64,000 nucleotides of DNA from Cardiocondyla obscurior (Eukaryota > Arthropoda > Insecta > Hymenoptera > Formicidae), in NCBI RefSeq assembly GCF_019399895.1, contig NC_091870.1, forward strand, positions 7,361,001-7,425,000. The letters run 5' to 3'. Positions within the stretch are counted from its first letter, which is position 1. Every line of letters starts with the position of its first letter. Below, in pieces: positions 27,218-39,303 of this stretch. The position numbers were made by a program, and so were the translations under genes. The notes beneath the pieces are model-generated. The model saw nothing but the letters and a program-made list of their open reading frames with translations, searched no databases and had not been told where the DNA came from.

Positions 27218-27992
27218 CCGTTGATATATGAAGAGAATATTCTTAAACAGAATTATATTTATTGCACCGAGATTGCACGGAGCTTAAAAATATACGCGAA
27301 TATGGTGTCGTATATTACATTTATCTGATCTACGTGTTAGGAAGAACTCCATAAAAAAAACGGCAATAAAAAAAAATCTATTTATACGTTAATTAGCATA
27401 CTTGCTTATTATCTTAATCTAAATAAGACGAGCCGCATTTTGCCTCATTAATTTCAATAAATTAGTGGCACAGTCTCTTAATGAGATACACAGCTTATCT
27501 TGCTCCTTAAGATGCTTCGGAAGCGTCAGAAATCTCACGGTAAATTATCTAAATTGCTCGATATCGTCGCCGAGAAGCGACGCGCTTACAACGCGTTCAG
27601 TCGATGCACCGCGGCGTAATCAACATGATGTAGGTATTGCTCCACGCATCAGAACAAATCTGCTGTTTAATTAAAATCGCGGTGGCACGGCGGGAATCCT
27701 TTGTGCGGCATCAAGGCATATACTTACGTCGTTATCGCGTTTACATTAGGTCGACATTGTACGCGCGCTACATCACGACGCCGGTGGCTCGCGGAGGCGC
27801 TGTTAAGCCGGGTGGCCGGCGATATTTCTCGTCGCCGTATCATATCCCAATGCCTGGTGCGTATCGTTTTCAAGGTGGACTCGTTTACCCGGATACGCGA
27901 CGCGCTGCGCGCCTCCTTGCGAATATCTCGTCATCGGTCGTACTCGCCGCTCGCGTATCCACGTCCTCTCACCCTCGCGAGGCTTGTGCGGT

Positions 27993-28007
27993 CGCGCGCG
28001 CGCGCGC
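27993..28007. repeat. Alternating CG run
   Basis: Fifteen bases of pure CG alternation, potentially Z-DNA forming, in the middle of a CpG-rich block. Confidence 0.8.
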
Positions 28008-30549
28008 TTTTAACGGGCCGCATTAATTTTGTAATTAAATCGTCGCGGATAATAACAGAGCACCGATCGTGGGCGCCCCCGATCGGCCGGCAGTTCCACA
28101 TCATGACGAGATTATTAAGGGCCAATTATTGCGCGCTTTATCGGCGGATAGAGCCGCATCGCGGATTCGCTCGGGCACCGGACGACCGCCCTCTACTTAC
28201 GACGACAGTGATTTATGGCGACGCTTGCCGACCCGGGATTGCTTATTTATTGGGGAAATTAGCTGTGGGCCCGTATGTCACGGAGAAGCGCCCTCGCGCT
28301 TTGGCGATATCGCGCCGCGCCGAGCGGATATTGAGCGGGGCGCAGGTAAAAAACTTGATCAGACGCGGCTAGCGGAAGAGCACGGGAAGAAAAATTCGCG
28401 AAAATTCATTTTCTCGATTGACGCTAAACAAGAACGGGAGTTATGGAGAACGGTCTCACGCCGAGTGCATTAAGCGCGCTCGAAAACCCGTTTCTTCGTT
28501 TCTTGCCTCGCGAGCAATTTCGCGGTTGTACTTATGCTTCCGCGTACGCGGAAAATCCAGGCCGCGGCATGCAGTTGTGACGTTTCCCGGAGTGCACGAA
28601 TATCCAGCCTGTCTCGCTGTCGGATCCTGCCGCGCGCCGTCCGAAGGATTTGCAATCGCTCGCTCGCAGGCGTTTGAGAGCGCTCCGGTTCTCATGATAC
28701 CGCGCAGATTGGCGCGCGCTCCTCGTCATTAATCGCTCGCCGTGCAATTCCGATGACCTCGATTCGACGATTCTCTAATAGTGTAAGCCCCCGCGGGCGC
28801 ACTCGCGTTCTGCGCCGACACCGGATAAACTTAATCGACCGTACTCCTGGCGCGCGCGCGAGCGGAATGACCGGCCGGCGGCCGATTGGAAGATTTCACT
28901 TTTAATTAAGTGGCCTCGGGATTGGCGACGAGAATCGAGATGTAAAATAAATTGGCGGGCAGTCTCCCTGGGAAACGATCGATCGTGAGCGCGCGCGCGC
29001 TTAATCGGCGCGTACGAAATTGATTCCGTACCGATTATCACTTTCTTCTTATGCGAGCACGTTGGTCTGCGTGCCCATCAATGATTTAAACGGTCAGTGA
29101 GAATTTATGACATATAAGGCGGTGTGAATATAAACGGGTGTAACTACCTTATTTTTTTTATTATTTTTTTTATTTTATTTCTTTTTTCTATACATATTTT
29201 TAACATACTGCGAATCACATTGAAATCGAAACAGCGCTTGATTATTAATTTTTTTCTTTCTCGTTTAACGGCTTATACATTTTTATAAATAAGTGTCTCG
29301 TGCATCTCGAATGTTGCTCCAACGGGGAATGGTAGATCGCGCGCGCAAAAAGGATGCGGTCCGCTTAGCGGGACAAAAAAATATTCGCGGAAAACAGCTG
29401 GAGAATAACAAGAGAGATATTTTCAGAAGCTCGGCTGAGCGGCGGCAAAAAGAACAATTAATTTTAATTGTCCCATTCGAGGAGAGCGTAGGTACACGCC
29501 GCATGGCTAAAATGGCCGGAATACTTCTCAGTGGGTCCATTAAGAACCGCTCGTTGTAATTGCCGCGTCCACCGGCGTCCGATTCCTCTTCGTGTTTTCT
29601 CTCTTCGGGGTGCTTGAGATTTAAGTACTTCATGGCATGTTGCCTCGACCGTGTTCACCTTCGCATTCGTCTATGTTCAGGTGTCGTATTTCCAAATGCT
29701 TTTACGTACTTCTCAGATATATACGTATATTGTTAAAAATATACTTTAAAACGTATAATTAAAATATTTTATTGAAATAGCCGACGGCTACTTAGGTTAA
29801 TTATCATTAATTTTCGAATCGTTGATTATTTAATTTGCTCACGAATTTTTCCTGCCGCGCGTGAAACGTGAAATATCACCGGCATCTTACACGTGTTAGA
29901 TAAGATCATGAGATCATTCATTCTTTTAATCCGCCGCAGTTTACGAAGAAAGCCCGACAAAGGCCGAATTTATGTACAAAACGTGACCTAACCAGTCTGC
30001 TATTCGCTTCTCGAGCGTGCGATAACGACGTCGGGAAATGCGCCATGCCAGTTTCTCAAAATCCTACGAAACTGATCTCTTTAGAACGTGTCGAATCATC
30101 GCCGTCAAGTCTTAGCGACGACTCGGCGTACGAACTGTCTACAATAAAGTCTAATGGCCATCTCTGAACGTGTCAATACGGTATTTTGTACACAAATGTC
30201 ACGGTACAATGGTGGCCTGCAGCGTCGAGGAATCGGTAGAACGCAAACATGTTACTTCGAGGCGTCAAGACGCCTGATGCGGAATGCACCGACGGGATTA
30301 TAACGCGTTTGGATAGGCTCCGTTTGCTAAGTGTTAGATAAAACCGTTCAATGACGCGTAATCTAAATGAAAAATTATTATCGCTCTATTAGTCGACCGA
30401 GCAGATGTTTGCCTTGGCTTTTAAATTTATTTAAATCAGCTGATTCTTTTCTTTTTTTTATTGTATTTTAATCAATAAAACTACTGTTGGAAAATAGATT
30501 TCATGTCCGACGTGTACGTGTGAATCGTCTCTTAAATTTTGTGATACAG

Positions 30550-30696
30550 CCGACGTTGAAATAGATAGCCTGACATCGGAATCTCGTGGTTTGGAAGACG
30601 AACGAACGCGCGTCGCGAGAAACGGGAGGCTGACTGGTCGGAAATGATGGCAGAGGCGGGAAATGGTTATGATGAAGAATTATTTGTACAAGGCAG
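30550..30696 (+). other. Candidate 5' exon containing a start codon (unassigned)
   Basis: Acceptor-like TTAAATTTTGTGATACAG ends at 30549. The segment then carries ATGATG at 30644-30649 opening MMAEAGNGYDEELFVQG in an A/G-balanced context, and a weak donor GGCAG|GTGCTT after 30696 (or a GC-type donor, CAAG|GCAGGT, after 30692). The open frame is acidic at its start, unlike the Arg-rich random frames around it. No family is recognised and both splice calls are weak. Confidence 0.15.
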
Positions 30697-33570
30697 GTGC
30701 TTCACCGCGAACGAACGTCTCCGTACTGCGAAATTCCGCGTTCGTCGTTGTTCCGTCGCATCCGTCATCCGCGACACGTTAGGATCACGCGGTCGAAACT
30801 TGCACGCGCGACTCGGGAGAACGGCAAGTATTTTACAGCGCCGCTACGTCGGCGACGTCGAGGATTCACAATAGTTCTCATTAACGCGGCATAACGATAC
30901 GGTTTATTAAAATGCACCGAGCGGCGTGTGACGCGATTGAATTTTGATCCGGGACTGATCCGCGACCGGAAGCGAGGGTACAAGCCGACGCATAAGAATT
31001 TTTTTCTCTTGAGAACGGAAGCTTTCTGATCGCGCTTGAATATTATTAAAGACGACATGGTGGGTGGGTCTATTTTTGAGGTGCGAAGAATTACATTAAA
31101 GACGTATCCATTTATGTAGATACATAAAGGCTTCAAAAAATATTTTACACACTTAAAATTTTATACATAAAACTTTAAAGAAACGTTGAATTCAAAATAC
31201 ATCGAATTAAAAATATTAATTTCGCTGCGGGACTTAAATAACGTATTATCGCCGACGCCGGATAGATAAAAATATCAACGATATAACTTACGAATAAAAT
31301 AATTTGCGGGACTGATTACGGGAAGAGACATTGTTATACATAAATTTATAAAATATCAGTATAATAATTGGGGGGGGGGAAAAAAAAAGAAGGAAAATAA
31401 GGTGTCCACGAGAATACCCATTTCCTCTTTCTTAAGATGTTATCGTTGTTTATGCCGTAGATAGCACGATAGGTCAGCCGATAGCCCGGAAAGGCGTTCG
31501 TAGTTAACCTCAGGCATTCTCTGAATTGCATACGCGTCACTATATACGTACCCCCCGCGGTACGCAACCCCTAAGAGCGATGAATCTTAATGAGCAACGC
31601 CCCCCAAATTATTCCGCGTGCCGACCATAATTTTGGAGTTAGGAATGTGAAGCCTCCCGTCTAGAAAGGCGCGTGTAGAAGCATATACGAGGGAAAAGGT
31701 GGGAATAAAAATTTTAATTGGTACGTCGATTTGCATAATTGGTGCGAGCCTTGATGAGACGTCGCTGGTGTCTACCGTCACTCAACATGACGTACGGTAT
31801 AATTGCCATAAAGCGGTAACCCTGTGCGGCTAGACAGGGAATGGACATTCGTATCGTTACATAGTTGCGCTTCTTCAAACATTAAAAGGGGGAGGGCTTA
31901 AAATTGATCTCTCATTAGAAGATACATTAACGAAATATTTTTATTTTTACAATTTCGGTAATAATCGCAGCTGGCGGATCTTAAAGCCGCGGAGGATTGT
32001 AAAGCTTTTGCGGGAATTAATAAAGTATATAGTTTCGTAATTCGTCGTTAGCGCGGTAATGCGCGATATAAAAAATTCGAGAATTATTTTTCCACGCGCA
32101 GATACAATGCGAGTATCACGTTTCACGTTGGGACTCGCGGTTGGGATCCTCGCAGAATTTATCGCGGCACGCGCACGGTCGGGGTGCGGGCGGGATGTTC
32201 CCGTGAACACACGCCCGGCATGCTGCGAGAAACGCAGAAACGACGTTTACCTCCCTTCGCTATTATATGCAGTGACGCTTTCACGTGTCTCGCGAACGGA
32301 GTGAAGCCGAAGCGGGAGGTCCGTGTCGGGAATGGACATACGGTGCGCGCTCGCCTCAGCGTGGCGCGAGGCAGTAAAACAAAACGAATGTATTCGGAAA
32401 GCAGGCGATTTCTCATCGTCCACAAAGGAAGAGTCGACTGTCCGGACAATAGAGGTACAGACACGAGGCTAGTTTACACGTAGATAATTCACCGTGTAGA
32501 TAGCCATCTACCATTCCCGATTAAGCCGAGGTGACAAAGGAAAGAAAGATTCTCGTGTGGAAGGCGATTACGCCATCATTCGCTACGTTAAATATTGTCA
32601 AACCTGATTACTTCGACAAGTACCGTATTTAAAATACCGGGCGAGCTCTCCTCGAGATTTGCTAGTTTAAAAATCACGAATAGATAAAACGAAATTCAGA
32701 AGACACTTACTTCGTTGAATAAATTAATTATAACGAAATAGGGGAAGAAACAAACGAGATAATACGCATTCGTCGTTTATAAAAGTATACGTATAAGCGA
32801 TTAAATAATTATTATTTCGCTAAGATCTCTCTTATATTTAATTATAATTTCTTGAACTGTAATATTTTTATCGATGCACCTACCGCTTTCCAGGTGAAAG
32901 GTTTCGTTCATAATATACGGCTTCGCGAGTGAACGCATTACATGTCACGCATTGGTGCATCGATTCCAATGGAGCGGCTTTAAATCTTCGTTTTGCAATC
33001 TGAGTCTTTCACCGACTCGACCATCTGCGCGGTTCTCTTATTACGCGGCCCTACATACAAGAATAATTGCAATAATTAACGCGCGCTGGTTGCGTTTCAT
33101 CAATCGAGAGGGGTGGCCGTGTACTGGTGCCCGAGTTAGAGTTGGAATCTTAATTTACCTCCAGCGTGTCTCCTTGCATGGTAACAATTGTTAATAATTA
33201 ATTTACGCGAAGCATCTCAAAAATCAATCCGGCTCAATTTCGTTCGATGCTCCTTTCACAAATTAATTGGCGTAAAATTTACTAACTCCTTCGATTCCAC
33301 CAAACTACTCCGGCAGTTTAACGTTACGCCGAAAAAAAAAAGAAAAAAAAGATTGATCTCTTTTTAGATTCATTACGCAAACTAAAAATGATTCATTGTC
33401 TTGAATGATGAATACGGCGAAATATCCACCGGTTACGAATACGCGATTCATTAATAAGAGTTATACATATGTTGCATATAATATTCAGTAGAGCATAACT
33501 TTTTTACAACGCGTTGACCTCGGGGTGGGGATAAACAAAGCCGACAGGCCGGTAGGCGAAACGTACACAT
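30697..33570. other. Non-genic sequence
   Basis: AT-rich at about 31130-31330 and 32680-32870, mixed elsewhere. A G-run followed by an A-run lies near 31371-31388. No supportable gene. Frames at 32059-32483 overlap on both strands. Confidence 0.45.
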
Positions 33571-33572
33571 AC

Positions 33573-33875
33573 CTCGCGCGGCATCAATAACATGACTCGC
33601 AATCCTCAGTTTTGCCACGCGCTAAATTACGTGCAGGTGAGATACGGTAAGAGCGCGGTGGGATAGTGGGGGTAATAGGGAAGTACATGCGCGGTGCGCG
33701 AGGAGCCCACACCTTACTTCCGCCCGCAACCGAGCACGTAGCACGTGGCGAGAGACGGTCCCGTTCCTTCCGGAAATGATACGCAAATTTGATGGTACAG
33801 TGATGTGTCCCGGTGCGATTCAGCATCTCAGGTGAATGCCCAGCACAGAACGATCGCGTGAAGTTTCCGATTAAG
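33573..33875. promoter_or_regulatory. Candidate divergent promoter and first-exon region
   Basis: A CpG-rich 300-bp segment with a plus-strand donor at its right edge (GATTAAG|GTACGT, exon end 33875) and a minus-strand donor at its left edge (CGCGAG|GTATGT, exon end 33573). Between them lie ACTTCCG (33716-33722), CACGTG (33742-33747) and the ETS palindrome TTCCGGAA (33768-33775). ATGs on the plus side open only very short frames (about 4 to 20 codons), fitting 5' UTR or noncoding RNA. Transcription is not shown. Confidence 0.3.
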
Positions 33876-34204
33876 GTACGTTTTATCCCCATTTCCTCGT
33901 GTCATAGGATACATTATGTTCGCGTTTAGTTAGAGCTAGAAATATCTTCTTATAACGTTAGCGTTAGGAGATTGTACAGTGAAGCACAAGTAATAATATT
34001 ACGCAAAATAATTAAGTGTATAAAATCTTATAAAATATATTATATGAATAATATTATATTGATAAAATAAATAATATTTCTACGACGTCTATCGAGCCAG
34101 CAGTTTTCTATCCTATTCTATCTATAAAAAATCAGTGTGAAGCCTAAATTAGCTGATTCTATTGTTGCCGTTTATTAAATTATATATATATTTTTTTGTT
34201 ACAG

Positions 34205-34527
34205 ACCGACGCAGGTGCATTCACTGCTGCTAACAAAAGTATCGTTACCGCCGAAAATTATTAACTATACGAACCGCAGTCGGTTTGTCGGTCGTTCCGC
34301 GAGTTCGATAAGTATTCGGGCGTATTTTTTTTTACATACGACTTCCTTCTAAACGCGAGTGCCGAACATGGGACGCGCGTAAGTTCATTGAGTAATTTTC
34401 GCGATTATAAATTCACGGTCGGGGTGTTCGCGAGTGACATGTGCGCGGAAGGATGACTCGACACGTCCCATCTGAGAGGAGGAGCAGGCCCAGGACGGGT
34501 ATCCTGCATCGGTGGAGCAACTTATAG
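34205..34527 (+). ncRNA. Candidate internal exon (5' UTR or lncRNA)
   Basis: Strong acceptor: a T-rich tract then TTGTTACAG ends at 34204, pairing with the donor at 33876 (329-bp intron). The 3' end is CTTATAG|GTAAATAT at 34527. An internal donor GTAAGTTC at 34379 could give a shorter form. The three ATG-initiated frames inside are short (4, 5 and 24 codons). The last stops at the TAG that forms the exon's final three bases. A noncoding or leader exon is therefore the best reading. Confidence 0.35.
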
Positions 34528-34646
34528 GTAAATATAAATTTTTTTAAATAAAATCTTTAATTAAAAAAAATTTACCTTTCTTATTAACTTTATTAATTGA
34601 TTATATCATGCATCTTTACATTAATATTTTGCATTTTATGTTACAG

Positions 34647-34690
34647 CCAACAGCAGAACTCTACAACTCCACTGATGCTCATGCAGATCG
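34647..34690 (+). ncRNA. Candidate 44-nt microexon
   Basis: Flanked by GCATTTTATGTTACAG and the strong donor GTGAGT (34691). The 119-bp intron before it has typical insect length. Joined to the previous exon, one frame stays open across the junction (reads GGATYSQQQNSTTPLMLMQI) but has a stop about 29 codons upstream and no ATG until this exon (ATGCTCATG at 34674). It may hold a translation start, or the transcript may be noncoding. The next exon is not identified. Confidence 0.35.
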
Positions 34691-36743
34691 GTGAGTTGCC
34701 CGATTTTTTTTTTCATACTTTGTAATTGAGGCCTTTTAGAAAATAGTTCGCGCTACGCGAGCATATGGTTTCCTCTAGTCGATGTTAAGATTTCGTATCG
34801 GTACACTTTGCGGTGCGTTACTTTTTTTATTTTTTATTTTTAAACGCTTCACCTGTAATACGCCGACCCGTTGACCTCCCACGTCAATTGCATCGGGCGG
34901 GCTCGCAAACGGGTCCGGGATCATGAAAATAAGAGGAAGTATGATTTATAATGGTGTAATGGGAGCACAAGATGATATGGCTGTTATTGTTGCCAGAGGG
35001 CATTATTGCGGGAAGCTGACCTCGGCATTGCTCCGAGCAGACGAGTAAAAGAAATCGGCAATGTAAAATCGTATAAAAATACGGCATTCAATTATTTAAA
35101 AATATTTCGCGATGCTTAATTTATCTCGCTATTTTTTAATCATCAGAACCGTTGCCATGTCGGACCGTAAATGTACTTTACAACGTAACGCTAATAGTAT
35201 AATTGGTAACGATCGCAGGTTTTCTAATTGATTGATTATAATTACTAATTGCGGTTGAAATACAAAATTTTGTACATTTCTCTTGTATCGCGTAATGTAG
35301 AAAACCTTGTGACGGACGTGAAACAGTGCGCCGTTATTACAGTAATTATGGTATATACAATTAAGCAGAACCTGTATGATCATCATTATCATCAACACAG
35401 GCATTATTCGTGCCTGCGCGCGCTCCACCGAGGGAAATTGTATTTAAAGATCGGACATAGGCTGTAATTTATAAAATAACTCGCAAAATATTGTTTTCGA
35501 TGATTGAAATATTTTTGGACGTATTCATTGCGTTTAATAAATTAATCGCGGATAATAATCCCGAGGTTAATTTAGTTTCAACCCTGCCTGCCCGCGGGAT
35601 CTAACGAGCATCGTCCAGAATCAATTTTAAGATATGTAACGCCCGCCCCCTAATTTTCGCCAAAATATTGCAAATACTGTGATCTTTATTTAGTCATTGT
35701 TCACGTGGACTTTTTTCCCTTCCCGGGCACGGTGCCTCTTTCTCTCCGTCGTTAGATTAAATTCATAATTTGCGAATATTATTTTGTTTTCGTCCTCTTA
35801 AATACATCTGGTCGTGCTCAACGGGACCGCCGCGAATTTGTTTTGCGCCCGACGAGCCAATTAGGAGTTCTGTAGAGATATACTACTGAAGGCTAATTAA
35901 GGGGCCTGCCAGGATATATACCTATCAAAGTGAAATATGCCCGGCTCTTAGTAAGCGCGATCCTGCGAAAACCTGATGCACCGACATTATATGGCGCTGC
36001 CCGATTCACGGAAGTCGAGCGCGATGCAATTCGATTATAATGATTGGTTTCGTACGAGATGGGTGAGATCTGGCTCGCATTATTATTGCTTGTTACGAGT
36101 AATACTGACACAACGAGTTCAGTCGATAGCTATCGAATATAGGCTTTCATTTGCGAAAGTGATCTAGGATTATAAAAGTTGTGAGAAATGTTCAGGAATG
36201 TTTTGTATTTTATTGCATAAAAATAGTTTTTTTATTTCAACAAAAATGTTAAATATTTTTTTTAATTATTTTTTTTTTCTTTTTTGTACAATGTATATGA
36301 GAGAAAATAATTGGAATCGAGATTTTTGAAATAGCATTATTGAAGGCAGCTGCGTTCTCGAGAGGCGGGCAGCGATGCATGAAACGTCGAAAGGTTCGCG
36401 GGGACCCATAAGTTTGCAATTTTCATTTTTCTTTCGTTACAATCTGAAATCCGAAGTTTTCTTTTGAGATCAGAACCTCGCGACGACCCGCGTTCTTTTT
36501 CCACTATATTGAGCAATATTCGAGACAACCTACTCCAATCGCTATTCAAGTATTTCATAAATAACCATTATTATCCCGTTTAGTCTGGCGACCAACTTTT
36601 CAGAGAAATAAAGTTCAATGATCATATTTTCCGGGTGGAGCTTAGCAATCAAAAATTATGTCCTGCTTGCTTGTCACATGTCGTACCTGCCTCGTTCCAA
36701 ATTTTAGCCTGTCCCCAAAAAGAACGTAACGAATTATCTATTT

Positions 36744-36770
36744 AAAAAAAAATAAAATAAAATAAATTAA
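36744..36770. repeat. AAAAT pentanucleotide repeat
   Basis: An A-run followed by AATAAAATAAAATAAATTAA. Confidence 0.7.
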
Positions 36771-39245
36771 ATCACAAAAGATTTCAGTTGAAGAGCGATT
36801 AGATGTGGGAGGATGGCAGAAAAAAATATTATTTTCACGGTTCATATATACTTTCACTTCTTATTAATGGTAGGGTGAAGTCTATTAGGTTCGTAGGATC
36901 ATTACGATACTATCTATATCGTCGATATCTTACGCGTAGATGTTTTATTCCCATTGTATTATCGGCCGGCGAATTAAATAGGCGGATGCTAAGCAATCGA
37001 TGGAAATCATACGATCGCAATAAGGAAATAACCTTTGCGCGTAGTTCGCCCGCACATATTTCTAAAGATGTAAAATCTATGTAACGCAGGAGGGGAAAGA
37101 AAAAATACTTATTCGAATGAGAAAGGCATAAGGACTATGAAATCGCGTACGGTTATCGACTCCGCTCTCAATCGAGAACGACGTAAATGTAGAAAATTAC
37201 AAACGAATTTTCCACGTCCATTTAATATTTTCCAGCAAATAATTATCTATAATATATTATCTCATAATATTTTCTATACTAATATATATTTATTATTAAT
37301 ATTTTTTTTTTTTTACTTAAACTATTTTAATTTTATTTTCTTTATATTTTATTCATTTAAACTATAACAGCACAAACGATGTGAATTAAATACCTTCGTA
37401 GTAAATTGCAACTAAAACGAAAAGTATCTCCCTCGATTAAAGTTAAAGCCGAACGAATTGGGGCGAGTCAAAGTGAAACGCAGCATCCGCTCGAGAGACA
37501 CTCGCGTGCCCATTTGTATCGCCTGTAGGCGCCGTGGAATGCCGTATCAATCCTCCGGCCCCGATTATTTTCGAGCTTACGAGAAAATTACACATTCCTC
37601 CCACCCCGTCGCGAAGACACGCACGCCGGGGTGCTCTCTCTTTTTCTCCCGCTGGCCGTGCGCGGACGGCACGATAGAGTACGTGATCACCGGCAGCCTC
37701 CGTGGCAGCAGACATTGCCCAAGGGTCGGAGGTCGTCCCGCCTCGGCTTACCGGGCAAGCTGCAAGTAATTGCAGCCGACTGCAATCCCGGGAAACCGCA
37801 TCCTGCTCTCTCGATTCTCGCCGGGCGAAAAATTCGACGCTCCGCGTGAATGGGCGCGTTGTAGGTACATGCTCACGGATACGCTGATTGCTCCGCGGCG
37901 AAATAAGAAAGTCGGGTGGGATCCCTGGCGGCGGCCGCAGCCGCAGGAACAGGTCTAAAAGCGGATTATCGTGTTCGACGTTATGCGGATTATATAAGGC
38001 GCGCGCATTCGATTTGCGAATGTATGTTAAGAAGCAAGACGATTATGCGAGTTACGCTCCGCTGCCATTATAAGTGCCTCAATTGCTTTATCGCGACTAT
38101 AATGCACATGTTTGATCGCTATAAACCTTGAAGAAAATTAAAAATCAAAATTTTTTCTCTTTCTTTTTGAAACCGGCATCTTATATTTTTAACTATTATT
38201 ACACATTTTTATACGTAATATTTGTATAAAGTGAACGTTATTATGCACTGTGATATAATTGAGGTATGTTTTTCCCATTTTATACGCTGTTAAACGGTAC
38301 ACTCCTTTCCTCGTTGCGCTTAATACAGCTATTATCATTACTATTACTTTCTTATCATCGGCATTATTATTATCTTGTTATAACAAAATTATGCAATCAA
38401 AATCGACCGGACTTTCTTGGTTTAAATATATCGTGTATCATTAAAAAGGCAGACAATCTGGGGGCCCCTCGATGCTTATCCTCTAAATATTGATTGGATA
38501 ATGAAAAGTAATGTATGCAAAACCTCGACTCGTCCGCGCAGGAGAATGTTCCGCAGCGGGGCCGCCCGGAGATGGTGCGCCGATCTCAAATTCACGAATA
38601 TCCGTCGCTAAGTACGAACCCATCAGCGATTCACCGTGCACCGAGAAATTGAAACGCGCCCGTAATTTCGCGTAACTACCGGCGGCGCGAACTCGTCACA
38701 ATGATGCCCCGCTAAATAACGAGCCTTCGATAAGCCCCGCTCGATTGACCGACCGTTGTAATCAAGTAATTCGCGCGATACGAGGGGGATCGCTCGGAGG
38801 AACGCCGCACTCTCTGCGAATACGCGAATCCCTCGGCCGAGACTTAATCGACCCCCTAATGATATCTCCTCCTCCCCCTACCGCGCCGGGCCACGATATC
38901 CGGTGTATATTCTTGGCGTAAGTAATAATAATTATCGATCATTTCCGCGCCGACGGCTTCAATGTTCCGAGGAGGTCAGAAGTTAATACAAAACTAACGT
39001 CGATTCAAGCGCGGCGCCACGCCGCGCCTTCTCAATCGCAATTTCCGAAGGCAGCGCGCGTCGCTTCGCATTAATCTGTTATATTACCATCGAGCGTGAT
39101 ATCCTTTCGTATCTAATTTAACGAAAGTCGCGAAGAGGCGAACGCATTGAAACGCGAAGGCTCGGGAAACACCTCGTCGGGCGATATTCATCGATCATCG
39201 GTGAAAATGTTTTCAAAATATCCTTTGAACGTCGGGCGTACTTAC

Positions 39246-39303
39246 TAAGCTGTTTTCGATCCTGGAGCTGGTTCCAGAGGATCTTGGATTTCACGCGCCG
39301 TTT
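39246..39303 (-). other. Isolated exon-like segment (unassigned)
   Basis: On the minus strand, CTTTTCCTGACACGTCAAAG precedes 19 open codons reading KRRVKSKILWNQLQDRKQL plus one base, then CTTA|GTAAGTACG, a strong donor at 39245. No partner exons and no family recognised. Chance cannot be excluded. Confidence 0.12.

Larger units (their letters stand above)
25751..30549. other. Non-genic, strongly CpG-rich 27700-29040
   Basis: Two donor-like sites (GTAAGTATTT near 25759, GTAAGC near 25802) lack partners. The longest open frame of the window (27701-28372, 223 codons) lies here but is Arg-rich, overlaps other long frames on both strands and has no domain. AT-rich at 27040-27440 and 29100-29300. 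A CGCGCG run lies at 27993-28007. Confidence 0.45.

Noticed and set aside
27701..28372. Longest open frame, 223 codons, plus strand
   Set aside because: Arg-rich product from CpG-rich DNA, no domain, several long frames overlap on both strands, and no splice or promoter support.
36803..37084. 93-codon ATG frame beginning MWEDGRKKYYFHG
   Set aside because: No domain or homolog recognised and no regulatory or splice context. Frames this long occur by chance many times in this window.
37991..37999. TATATAAGG, a TATA-like box
   Set aside because: No initiator or exon follows at the right distance, and the sequence is also a plausible chance AT word.
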